DNA of 64,000 nt from Pseudomonas multiresinivorans (lineage in GTDB: Bacteria > Pseudomonadota > Gammaproteobacteria > Pseudomonadales > Pseudomonadaceae), in NCBI RefSeq assembly GCF_012971725.1, contig NZ_CP048833.1, forward strand, positions 5,394,001 to 5,458,000. Reading direction: 5' to 3'. This document shows positions 51,778-59,306 of the stretch, one piece after another. The position numbers were made by a program, and so were the translations under genes. The notes below the pieces were generated by a model. That model was not told where the DNA came from. It saw only the letters and a list, made by a program, of their open reading frames with translations, and searched no databases. Numbering within the stretch: position 1 is the first letter of the stretch; every line of letters begins with the position of its first letter.

Positions 51778-52881
51778 TTACTCCTTCGCCACCAGCTTGA
51801 TCGACCGGTTCTCCCGGTCGACAGGCCGTACCTCCTGCCCTTCACGCAGCACCTGGACACCGGCTGCCACCACCCAGTCGCCATCCTTCAAACCTTCGAG
51901 CACCGGCACACGGTCTTCGGCGTAGGGACCGACGCGCACCGGGCGACGGTGCAGGGTGGAAGTCTTCGGATCGACCACCCAGACAAATGGCTGGCCTGCC
52001 TCCGAGGTCAGCGCGGCCAGTGGCACCGCCAGCGGCACGGCGCCCTCGGCATGGACGTAGACGCGGGCGCTCTGGCCCAGTTCGGCGGGCACTTTCGGAT
52101 CGTCGAAGGCAACGCGCGCTGCAAAGGTGCGCGATTGCGGATCGGCCGCCGGCGACAGTTCGCGAATCTTGCCGCTGAAGCGCTTGTCACGCTGCGACCA
52201 GAGCTCGACGCTCACTGCTTCACCAACGCGGAAGCGCTCGAAGGCATGTTCGGGGAAGCTGATCAGTACTTCGCGGTCGCCATCGGCGGCCAGGGTGAAG
52301 ACAGTCTGCCCGGCGGCGACCACCTGCCCCACCTCCACACGGCGCGTGGCGATCACGCCGTCCTGGGGCGAGCGCAATACCGCGTAGCCAGCCTGGTTGC
52401 TGGCCACGTCGTATTCGGCGCGAATCTGCTTCACGCGCGCTTCGCCGGCGCGGTAGGTGTTCTCGATGTTGTCGAACTGCGACTGGCTGACCAGCTGACG
52501 CTCCAGCAGGGTCTTGTAGCGCGTGTATTCGGAGCGGACGGTCTGCAGGTTGGCTTCGGCTGCCGCCACCTGCGCACGGGTGGCTTCGAGCTGCAGACGA
52601 ACGTCTTCAGGATCGAGTTCCGCCAGCGGCTGATCCTTCTTTACCCGCTCGCCGGTTTCCACCAGGCGCTTGCTGACCTTGCCACCAATGCGGAACGCCA
52701 ACTCCGGCTCGTGGCGGGCATGGACTTCGCCGGGATAGGCTTCGGTGATGTCACGCGCCGGCAGCGGCTGTACCACAATGGCCGGACGCACAGCGGGCTT
52801 GGGAGGCTCGCCATTACCGCAGGCAGAAAGGGAAAGGATGAAGGCAGCAGGCAGCGCGACAGACAGAGCATGGCGGAACAT
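51778..52881 (-). CDS. mexJ: RND efflux periplasmic adaptor MexJ
   Basis: A 367-residue membrane-fusion lipoprotein with lipobox (LSLSACGNGE). The N-terminal beta strand VVQPLPARDITEAYPGEVHARHE is followed by the lipoyl/barrel-sandwich (RIGGKVSKRLVETGERVKKDQPLAEL), an alpha-hairpin coiled-coil (about 95-165), and the beta-barrel and membrane-proximal domains. It links MexK to an outer-membrane channel. It is transcribed from a 97-nt region shared with mexL. Confidence 0.9.
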   Translation of the reverse strand: MFRHALSVALPAAFILSLSACGNGEPPKPAVRPAIVVQPLPARDITEAYPGEVHARHEPELAFRIGGKVSKRLVETGERVKKDQPLAELDPEDVRLQLEATRAQVAAAEANLQTVRSEYTRYKTLLERQLVSQSQFDNIENTYRAGEARVKQIRAEYDVASNQAGYAVLRSPQDGVIATRRVEVGQVVAAGQTVFTLAADGDREVLISFPEHAFERFRVGEAVSVELWSQRDKRFSGKIRELSPAADPQSRTFAARVAFDDPKVPAELGQSARVYVHAEGAVPLAVPLAALTSEAGQPFVWVVDPKTSTLHRRPVRVGPYAEDRVPVLEGLKDGDWVVAAGVQVLREGQEVRPVDRENRSIKLVAKE

Positions 52882-52907
52882 GATGTGTGACCTTTCGCAA
52901 AACGCGG

Positions 52908-52935
52908 TTGGAATTCTTATACTCCCCGGTATAGT
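52908..52935 (+). promoter_or_regulatory. mexL promoter overlapping an inverted repeat (probable MexL operator)
   Basis: TTGGAA (52908-52913), 16 nt, and TATAGT (52930-52935) make a good promoter for mexL. Overlapping it, TATAC (52918-52922), TCCCCG, GTATA (52929-52933) is a perfect inverted repeat. TATAAG on the other strand could be the -10 for mexJ. MexL is known to repress mexJK and itself from this intergenic region in P. aeruginosa. That this repeat is its exact site is an inference. Confidence 0.65.
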
Positions 52936-52978
52936 AAAAATACAGAACCCATCAGTCCAGTATTAGAAATGTAAAATC

Positions 52979-53611
52979 ATGTCGCCATCGAACTCATCGA
53001 ACGGCCCGGGTCGCCCCAAGGACCCCGCCAAGCGCCAAGCCATTCTCGAGGCCGCCAAGGAGCTGTTCGTCCGCCATGGCTACGACGGCAGCAGCATGGA
53101 GGCCATCGCCGCCGAGGCCGGGGTGTCCAAGCTCACCGTGTACAGCCACTTCACGGACAAGGAGACGCTATTCGTCGAAGCCGTGCAGGCCAAGTGTGCG
53201 GAGAACCTGCCAGAGCTGTTTGCAGAGCCATCGGCCGATGCGCCGCTGGAAAGCCTGCTGCTGAACCTGGCGCGCGGCTTCAATCAGTTGATCAACAGCC
53301 CCGAGGCCATTGCGCTGAGCCGGCTGATGATTGCCCAGGGCGGGCAGAACCCGCATCTGTCACAGCTGTTCTTCGACGCCGGCCCGCAACGCGTGCTGGA
53401 CCAGATGGAGCGCCTGCTGGAGCAGGCTCGCCAGCAGGGAAAACTGGCGATGGATAGCCCGCGCCGGGCCGCCGAGCACTTCCTGATGCTGGTGCAGGGC
53501 TGCGTGCACTTCCGCCTGATGATCGGTTGCGTGGAGCCGCCGACCGAGGAGGAGTCCGAGGCTCACGCGCAGGAAGTGGTGGCGCTGTTCCTCAAGGCTT
53601 TCAGGCCCTGA
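52979..53611 (+). CDS. mexL: TetR-family repressor MexL
   Basis: A 210-residue TetR regulator with an N-terminal HTH domain (AILEAAKELFVRHGYDGSSM, AIAAEAGVSKLTVYSHFTDK) and a helical ligand-binding C-terminal domain of the TetR_C type with VQGCVHFRLMIGCVEPP. It is divergent from mexJK, and by analogy to P. aeruginosa represses both that operon and itself. Confidence 0.88.
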   Translation: MSPSNSSNGPGRPKDPAKRQAILEAAKELFVRHGYDGSSMEAIAAEAGVSKLTVYSHFTDKETLFVEAVQAKCAENLPELFAEPSADAPLESLLLNLARGFNQLINSPEAIALSRLMIAQGGQNPHLSQLFFDAGPQRVLDQMERLLEQARQQGKLAMDSPRRAAEHFLMLVQGCVHFRLMIGCVEPPTEEESEAHAQEVVALFLKAFRP

Positions 53612-53630
53612 CTCACGCCGGAGTGCCTAG

Positions 53631-53711
53631 GGAAGAAGCGAGCTTGCTCGCGAACAGGACTTCCCGGCGAGTTCGGCGTTAGGCGGGGTCGCGAGCAAGC
53701 TCGCTCCTACA
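53631..53711. repeat. REP doublet
   Basis: A member of the main REP family (GAAGCGAGCTTGCTCGCGAA ... TCGCGAGCAAGCTCGCTCCTACA at the right end), with the left outer arm slightly changed. It lies 20 nt after mexL. Confidence 0.88.
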
Positions 53712-53760
53712 AGAGCATCAGCCCCCGCAGACTGGCCCGCACCGCCGGTGTAACGGACTT

Positions 53761-53890
53761 CCCTCACCCCAGCCCCCCGCTCCTGAGGGAGAGGGAGCAG
53801 GCCGTACCGGCTGACGCCACCGTTTCATCCTGCATCGATCGGTCCCCTCTCCCTCAGGAGCAGGGCGCGTAGCCAGGGTTAGGGTGAGGG
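53761..53890. repeat. 130-bp inverted repeat of a third family
   Basis: The left arm CCCTCACCCCAGCCCCCCGC + TCCTGAGGGAGAGGG and the right arm CCCTCTCCCTCAGGAGCAGGG ... AGCCAGGGTTAGGGTGAGGG are inverted copies around a 45-nt centre. This is a separate repeat type from the two REP-like families. It fills the mexL-rsmJ gap together with the REP doublet. Confidence 0.85.
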
Positions 53891-53940
53891 CTGGATCGCA
53901 CGAGGCATTATCAGCCACGAGCAGACCCGCAAATTGGCCG

Positions 53941-54723
53941 TCAGCCCTTGAGGCTCTTCAGCGGATAGATGTCATAGCGGCTGGACTTGCCTTCCAGGCT
54001 GTAGCTGGGCTTCTGCCCCTCGATGATCGGCGCTTTACGCGGGCGCTTGACCACCACCCGGTGGCTGGCCAGCTTCAGCGCCGCATCCAGCAGCGCCGGC
54101 GCGTCCAGGTCATCGCCCACCAGCGGGCGGAACAGGCGCATTTCCTTCTTCACCAGCGCGCTCTTGTCGCGGTGCGGGAACATCGGGTCGAGGTAGATCA
54201 CCTGCGGCGCCTCGCCTTCCCAGGCGGCCATGCGCTCGATCGCATTGCCCTGCAGCAGGCGCATGCGCGCGACGATGGCGCCCACCTCGAAATCCCCCGC
54301 CGCACGGGCCAGGCCGTCTTCCAGTAGTGCGGCGATGATCGGTTGGCGCTCGGTCAGGTGCATCTCGCAGCCCAGGGTCGCCAGCACGAAGGCGTCCTTG
54401 CCCAGGCCGGCGGTGGCATCCAGCACATGGGGACGCACGCCCTGCTGGATACCCACGGCCTTGGCGATCATCTGCCCGGCGCCGCCGCCGAACTGGCGGC
54501 GGTGAGCAGTGGCGCCTTCGAGGAAGTCCACCCGCACCGGGCCGGGCGAGTCCGGCCCCAGTTGCAGCAATTGCAGGCCGTCATCGCCCAGTTGCAGAGC
54601 GAAGTCCGCATCCCCCTCGCCCATCGGCAGCCCGAGCCGCTGCGCCCACTGCTCGGCGGACGCCTGCCAGGCAGGCGCCAGGGCCTGGACGACGATGCGC
54701 GGCGGAGTGAGGACTTCGGTCAT
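53941..54723 (-). CDS. rsmJ: 16S rRNA (guanine-N2)-methyltransferase RsmJ
   Basis: A 260-residue SAM-dependent methyltransferase that modifies G1516 of 16S rRNA in E. coli. Motif I is VLDATAGLGKDAFVLATLGC near residue 98, and the catalytic motif IV is IYLDPMFPHRDKSALVKKEM near 175. FGGGAGQMIAKAVG just before motif I is also diagnostic. It is the first identified single-copy gene after the mexJKL block, in the same order as in P. aeruginosa. Confidence 0.92.
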   Translation of the reverse strand: MTEVLTPPRIVVQALAPAWQASAEQWAQRLGLPMGEGDADFALQLGDDGLQLLQLGPDSPGPVRVDFLEGATAHRRQFGGGAGQMIAKAVGIQQGVRPHVLDATAGLGKDAFVLATLGCEMHLTERQPIIAALLEDGLARAAGDFEVGAIVARMRLLQGNAIERMAAWEGEAPQVIYLDPMFPHRDKSALVKKEMRLFRPLVGDDLDAPALLDAALKLASHRVVVKRPRKAPIIEGQKPSYSLEGKSSRYDIYPLKSLKG

Positions 54724-54778
54724 GGCGGGGCGATCCTGGAAAAAACCGCGATTCTACCGCAGCGCGCAGCCGGCGGGC

Positions 54779-55471
54779 TCAACGGCAGATCTGCCAGCCG
54801 CCCAGGTCGAGGTGGAAATGGTCATGGTGGGCGCGGTTGTAGTCCGGTCCCAGCACGGCGTCGAAGTTGCTGCAGGCGCCGTCGCGCACGGCACGCAGGA
54901 AGCGAGCGGCATCGCCCTCCCCCGACCAGTCCCTGGCCACGACGATGCGCCGGCCGTCGGCGAGGCGGAAGGCGGCAATGTCCAGCGCGTTGGCACTCGC
55001 GTGCTGGCTGCGGCGGGCATCGGCGCGCCCGTAGATGTTGCGGCAGGCAAAGCTGCCCAGGTGCTCCACGCCAACCACCGGCTGGCCGTAGACGGCCCTT
55101 GCAGCCGGTTGCAGCGAGTGCCGCTCGAACAGCGCGAAGCTCACCGCCAGCGGGCAACTGGCGAGGAAGCTGCTGCTCAGCTTTACCTCGGCGGCCTGCA
55201 CGCGCCAGACGTTCTGCAACGGGCAACCGGCGACCGGCTCGCTGTCGGCCATCGGCTGCGCCTTGAGATCAGAACTCTGCAACGCCAGGCGGCACAGGTC
55301 GAGTTCGTCACGCAGTCGCCAGAGCTTGTAGCGGGTCAGCAGGTTGGGCTCATCGCGCACATCCAGCGGTGCCCAAGGATTCCAGCGAGCTGGCACGCTC
55401 AGCCACTGCTGCTGCACCGATAACGCGAACCCCGCGCAGGCGAGGACGAAAGCGAGCAGCCACCAGCGCAA
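54779..55471 (-). CDS. Extensin-like C-terminal domain protein
   Basis: A 230-residue protein with one N-terminal membrane/signal segment (RWWLLAFVLACAGFALSV). The extensin-like C domain has SQHASANALDIAAFRL (His and Asp metal-type positions) and the final HHDHFHLDLGG. The fold is related to D,D-peptidases of the M15 type, so a cell-wall hydrolase is possible; no activity is proven for the family. Four Cys (LCRLAL, GCPLQN, SCPLAV, FACRNIYG) could form disulfides. It starts 3 nt after the PEP mutase-family gene stop region and is likely cotranscribed. Confidence 0.85.
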   Translation of the reverse strand: MRWWLLAFVLACAGFALSVQQQWLSVPARWNPWAPLDVRDEPNLLTRYKLWRLRDELDLCRLALQSSDLKAQPMADSEPVAGCPLQNVWRVQAAEVKLSSSFLASCPLAVSFALFERHSLQPAARAVYGQPVVGVEHLGSFACRNIYGRADARRSQHASANALDIAAFRLADGRRIVVARDWSGEGDAARFLRAVRDGACSNFDAVLGPDYNRAHHDHFHLDLGGWQICR

Positions 55472-55474
55472 GCG

Positions 55475-56302
55475 TCAGCCCCGGAAGAGTCCGTTGATGC
55501 GGTCGAAGGGCATGGCGTTGTGCATCGGCTTGAGGTCGCCCTTGGCCAGCGCTTCGGCGCTACTGAAGAAGGCGCCGTAAGCCGCGCGTGCCAGGGTCGA
55601 ACCGACGCTGACGCGCTTCACCCCCAACGCTGCCAGCTCCTCCAGGCCAAGTTGCACGGCGGGCGAGCCCACCAGCACGTTGACCGGTCGCGGTGCCACG
55701 GCGCTTACCACGGCAGCGATTTCCTCGCGAGTCTTCAGGCCCGGCGCGTAGAGCACGTCGGCACCGGCTTCGGCGAAGGCCACCAAGCGGCGGATGGTGT
55801 CGTCCAGGTCGGCACGGCCATGCAGGAAGTTCTCCGCCCGCGCCGCCAGGGTGAACGTGAAAGGCAGGGCCCGGGCCGCCTGCACGGCGGCGGTGATGCG
55901 CTCGACCGCCAGCTCCAGCGGATAGATGGGTGTGTCCGGGCGGCCGGTGGCGTCTTCGATGGAGCCGCCGACCAGCCCGCAGGCGGCAGCCAGGCGGATA
56001 GTCTCGGCGCAATCGTCAGGCGTATCGCCGTAGCCATTCTCCAGATCGGCGGCAACCGGCAACGGCGTCGCCTCAATGACCTGCCGCGCATTGGCCAGGG
56101 CTTCGTCGCGACTGACGGCACCTTCGGCGTCGCGGCGTCCCAGCGCGAAAGCCAGCCCGGCGCTGGTGGTCGCGAGGGCTTCGAACCCCAGGTGGGCAAG
56201 CATCTTCGCCGAGCCGGCATCCCAGGGGTTGGGCAGGACGAACAGGCCCTCGCGCTGGTGCAGCGCACGGAAGGCTTCGCCGCGTTGTTGTTGATGGGTC
56301 AT
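55475..56302 (-). CDS. Isocitrate lyase/PEP mutase family enzyme
   Basis: A 275-residue TIM-barrel protein of the ICL/PEPM superfamily. It has LPNPWDAGSAKMLAHLGFEALATTSAG at the N terminus, the metal-region ADLENGYGDTPDD, GGSIEDATGR, AARAENFLHG and GADVLYAPGLK. The KKCG loop of true isocitrate lyase is absent, so it is more like oxaloacetate decarboxylase, 2,3-dimethylmalate lyase or carboxyphosphonoenolpyruvate-type members. The substrate is unknown. The start at 56302 after AAGGAGACAG is clear. Confidence 0.85.
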   Translation of the reverse strand: MTHQQQRGEAFRALHQREGLFVLPNPWDAGSAKMLAHLGFEALATTSAGLAFALGRRDAEGAVSRDEALANARQVIEATPLPVAADLENGYGDTPDDCAETIRLAAACGLVGGSIEDATGRPDTPIYPLELAVERITAAVQAARALPFTFTLAARAENFLHGRADLDDTIRRLVAFAEAGADVLYAPGLKTREEIAAVVSAVAPRPVNVLVGSPAVQLGLEELAALGVKRVSVGSTLARAAYGAFFSSAEALAKGDLKPMHNAMPFDRINGLFRG

Positions 56303-56375
56303 GGCTGTCTCCTTGCCGAACGGGAAGGAGCAGGTTAGCCCCCTCGCCCGCTCGCCGCCATGCACAGTTGGGGTG

Positions 56376-57233
56376 TCAGAGCAGGCCGAGCTGCTCCACT
56401 TCCGGCTTCGGCTCGAACAGCGCCGGCAAACCTGGAAGGCGCTCGCGCAGCAAGGCATGGAAGCGCTGCGCCTGTTCGGCGGCGCGGTGGTTGTCCGGCG
56501 TGTGGAGGAAAACGTAGGGCGTCAGGCCCTGCTCGATCCACTCGGCCACCTTGCCGACCCAGGGCGCAAGGTGAACGAGATTGGCGTCCAGGTCCGGCCC
56601 ACCGATGAAGCGCACCTGCGGGCTGTCGCTGAAGGCCGCCGGGCGCACCGGTACCTTGGGCTTCTTCGACTGTGCGTGCAGCACGGCAGGATCGTCAGAC
56701 CGGCAGGCAAACAGCGCCCGCGAGTCCAGGCAGATACGTTCTACACCGCGATCCAGCAGTAGCCGGTTCAGCACCCGCTCCTCCTCGCCCTTGGCAAAGA
56801 ACGCCGGGTGTCGCACCTCGACGGCAAGGCGACGCTCGGCGAAGGCGTCGAGCCAGGCCGCCAGCTCGCCCAGTCGATCCGGTCCGAAACTGGCCGACAC
56901 CTGCAGCCACAGCGGCGCGACGCGCTTACCCAGCGGTTTCAGCAGATCAAGGAAGTCCCGCGTGTTCTCCAACTGGCCGCGCAGGTCGCCCTCGTGGCTG
57001 ATATCGCGGGGCAGCTTGGCGCAGAAGCGGAACGTCTCCGGCATGGTCTGCGACCAGCGCGCGAGGGTATCGGCGTTGGGGCGGGCGTAGAAAGTGGTGT
57101 TGCCTTCCACGGCGTTGAACACCTGGGAGTAGAAGCCCAGGGTATCGGCGGGACGCAGGTCAGCGGGATAGAAGGTGCCGCGCCAGGCAGGCTCGTTCCA
57201 GGATGGACATCCGAGGAAATACGGCAGCGACAT
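56376..57233 (-). CDS. DUF72 family protein (YecE-like)
   Basis: A 285-residue TIM-barrel protein of the DUF72 family. It starts SLPYFLGCPSWNEPAWRGTFYPAD, contains FNAVEGNTTFYARPNADTLARWSQTMP and LRLAVEVRHPAFFA-like sequence, and has the late segment RFIGGPDLDANLVHLAPWV. No activity is established for the family. Its start is 4 nt past the end of the 114-residue gene upstream, so the two are likely one transcript. Confidence 0.88.
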   Translation of the reverse strand: MSLPYFLGCPSWNEPAWRGTFYPADLRPADTLGFYSQVFNAVEGNTTFYARPNADTLARWSQTMPETFRFCAKLPRDISHEGDLRGQLENTRDFLDLLKPLGKRVAPLWLQVSASFGPDRLGELAAWLDAFAERRLAVEVRHPAFFAKGEEERVLNRLLLDRGVERICLDSRALFACRSDDPAVLHAQSKKPKVPVRPAAFSDSPQVRFIGGPDLDANLVHLAPWVGKVAEWIEQGLTPYVFLHTPDNHRAAEQAQRFHALLRERLPGLPALFEPKPEVEQLGLL

Positions 57234-57237
57234 CGAA

Positions 57238-57582
57238 TCAGGCGTAGAGGTCGAGACCGAGGACTTCCTGGCCTTCGTACTGGCCGGCCATGCTGGCGGT
57301 GCTGGTGTAGCTGGCCAGCGCCTGGGCAGCACGGGAGCTCAGCGGGCGCTGGTACTCGATGTCTCGCAGGGTCGCCGGCACGCCGTAGCTGCTGGCGCTG
57401 GAAGATTCGACGCGGCGGGTCTGCGGCTGCGAGTCCAGCCCCTGGCTCGCCGAGGTCGGCGCGGGTTGGTCGCGGCGGGCTTCGACGTCACTCTGCACAT
57501 CCCGATACGGCGTGACCGCAGTGCCCGTCCGGGAACCGCGCTCAGGCGTCTGGGATATGGAAGTGAAACCGTCGATACGCAT
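57238..57582 (-). CDS. Small hypothetical protein
   Basis: A 114-residue soluble protein, rich in Ser, Arg, Gln and Thr and probably disordered for residues 1-75, with a more ordered helical end (SSRAAQALASYTSTASMAGQ). There is no motif I can name. A GTTTCTGACATG-type context precedes the start. Coupling to the DUF72 gene and the pseudomonad synteny support it as real. Confidence 0.72.
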   Translation of the reverse strand: MRIDGFTSISQTPERGSRTGTAVTPYRDVQSDVEARRDQPAPTSASQGLDSQPQTRRVESSSASSYGVPATLRDIEYQRPLSSRAAQALASYTSTASMAGQYEGQEVLGLDLYA

Positions 57583-57648
57583 GTCAGAAACTCGGTGGGA
57601 ATGCGCTCACTCTAGCGAGCGCTCCAGGCTGCGGTCAATTGGCACAGG

Positions 57649-58323
57649 TCAGGCTTTCTTGGGTGTCGCCACGTTGTCCCGCAGGTAGACGGGCTGCGCG
57701 TGTTCTGCGTCAACCGACTCGCCCCGCGCCCAGGCGAATTCGGCCAGGGTCAGCAGGTCTTCGGCGTGCGGCAACAGGCTGGCATCGCAGGCGGCAACCT
57801 TCACCGCCAGGCGCTCCTCGAAGCCCCAGCCGGTGCCGGAGCCGAACCACTCGCCCTGGGCATCGCGCGGCAGCTCGACGCGCTCGGGCGGCAGCACCGC
57901 CTCGGCGCCGGCCAGACGCATCTCGCCCTGCTCCACGCGGTAGCAACCCCAGTACACCTCATCCATGCGCGCATCGATGGCAGCGGCAACCTGGGCGGCG
58001 CCGTGCTCGCGGTGCGCACGCTGGGCCAATACCGCCAGGTCGGAGATCGGCAGCACCGGCTTCTGCAGGGCGAACGCCAGGCCCTGGACTACGCCGATGG
58101 CGATACGCACACCGGTGAAGGCGCCGGGGCCGCGGCCGAAGGCGATGGCGTCGACGGCGGACAGCGCGATGCCGGCCTCGCCGAGGATGTCCTGCACCAT
58201 GGGCAACAGGCGCTGGGCGTGCAGGCGCGGGATCACCTCATGGCGCACGAACCGGCGGCCGTCATGCAGCAGGGCGACGGAACAGGCTTCGGTCGAGGTA
58301 TCCAGGGCCAGCAGCGTGGGCAT
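57649..58323 (-). CDS. tsaB: tRNA t6A biosynthesis protein TsaB
   Basis: A 224-residue inactive paralogue of TsaD that forms the TsaD-TsaB-TsaE complex for N6-threonylcarbamoyladenosine on ANN-decoding tRNAs. The ASKHA-fold start MPTLLALDTSTEACSVALLHDG, the conserved AFGRGPGAFTGVRIAIGVVQGLA and AAIDARMDEVYWG are all present. The start at 58323 is used in place of the ATG four codons upstream. It supplies the substrate step for TcdA at 19161. Confidence 0.95.
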   Translation of the reverse strand: MPTLLALDTSTEACSVALLHDGRRFVRHEVIPRLHAQRLLPMVQDILGEAGIALSAVDAIAFGRGPGAFTGVRIAIGVVQGLAFALQKPVLPISDLAVLAQRAHREHGAAQVAAAIDARMDEVYWGCYRVEQGEMRLAGAEAVLPPERVELPRDAQGEWFGSGTGWGFEERLAVKVAACDASLLPHAEDLLTLAEFAWARGESVDAEHAQPVYLRDNVATPKKA

Positions 58324-58367
58324 GGTGCTTTCCATTAGTCGATAAAAAACGGGCGGGCATTATAAAC

Positions 58368-58397
58368 GCCAAAGGCCCGCATGTGCGGGCCTTTGGC
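58368..58397. terminator. Strong palindrome between adk and tsaB
   Basis: GCCAAAGGCCCGCA, TG, TGCGGGCCTTTGGC is a perfect 14-bp palindrome 15 nt after the adk stop (minus strand). It is followed there by GTTTATAATG. It is probably the adk terminator, although the T-run is broken. Confidence 0.7.
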
Positions 58398-58411
58398 AGA
58401 CGCGGGAGCGA

Positions 58412-59059
58412 TCAGCTCAGAGCGGCGAGCACCTTGGTGGTGATCTGCTCTACCGAGCCAACACCCTCGACGCGGGTGTACTTCGGGGTGCCTTGGGCGG
58501 CGGCCAGCTTCTGGTAGAAATCGACCAGCGGCTTGGTCTGCGAGTGGTAGACCGACAGGCGGTGACGCACGGTGGCTTCCTTGTCGTCTTCGCGCTGGAT
58601 CAGCTCTTCACCGGTCTCGTCGTCCTTGCCGGCAACCTTCGGCGGGTTGTGCTCGACGTGGTAGACGCGGCCGGAAGCGGCATGCACACGGCGGCCGGCG
58701 ATGCGGCTGACGATTTCTTCGTCTTCAACGGCGATCTCGACGACGTTGTCGATGGTGACGCCCGCTTCCTTCATGGCCTCGGCCTGGGGAATGGTGCGCG
58801 GGAAGCCATCGAACAGGAAGCCGTTGGCGCAGTCGGGCTGGGCGATACGTTCCTTGACCAGGTTGATGATCAGGTCATCGGAGACCAGACCACCGGCGTC
58901 CATCACGCTCTTGGCCTGCAGGCCCAATTCGGTGCCGGCCTTGACCGCCGCACGCAGCATGTCGCCGGTGGAGATCTGCGGAATGCCGAACTTCTCAGTG
59001 ATGAAGCGAGCCTGGGTACCTTTGCCGGCACCGGGCGCCCCGAGCAGAATCACACGCAT
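58412..59059 (-). CDS. adk: Adenylate kinase
   Basis: A 215-residue enzyme that balances ATP, ADP and AMP. The P-loop GAPGAGKGTQARFI is at residue 7. The NMP site ISTGDMLRAAVKAGTELG, DGFPRTIPQAEAM and the long-form lid (GRRVHAASGRVYHVEHNPPKV) are present. The lid lacks the zinc Cys residues, as in other gamma-proteobacteria. An AAGGAGCATATC site precedes the start. Confidence 0.97.
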   Translation of the reverse strand: MRVILLGAPGAGKGTQARFITEKFGIPQISTGDMLRAAVKAGTELGLQAKSVMDAGGLVSDDLIINLVKERIAQPDCANGFLFDGFPRTIPQAEAMKEAGVTIDNVVEIAVEDEEIVSRIAGRRVHAASGRVYHVEHNPPKVAGKDDETGEELIQREDDKEATVRHRLSVYHSQTKPLVDFYQKLAAAQGTPKYTRVEGVGSVEQITTKVLAALS

Positions 59060-59306
59060 CGATATGCTCCTTAATACTTGTTAAGCGAAATCACGGATCC
59101 GCCTCTTGGGGCCAATCTCATCGTGCTGGAATGGCGCAGACATGCGCCGAAAGGTTGCTCACGATACACAGCGGTCCCCTGCCAGACAAGCCGGCCATGG
59201 GGACTGCGCGAGCCGGTCCCGGGCGCTTGATGGCACCTGGAACAGCCATCAAATTAATCTCATTTGCCGGCTCGGCAATCCACCTTTGGTGGGGGGTGAT
59301 GTGCCC

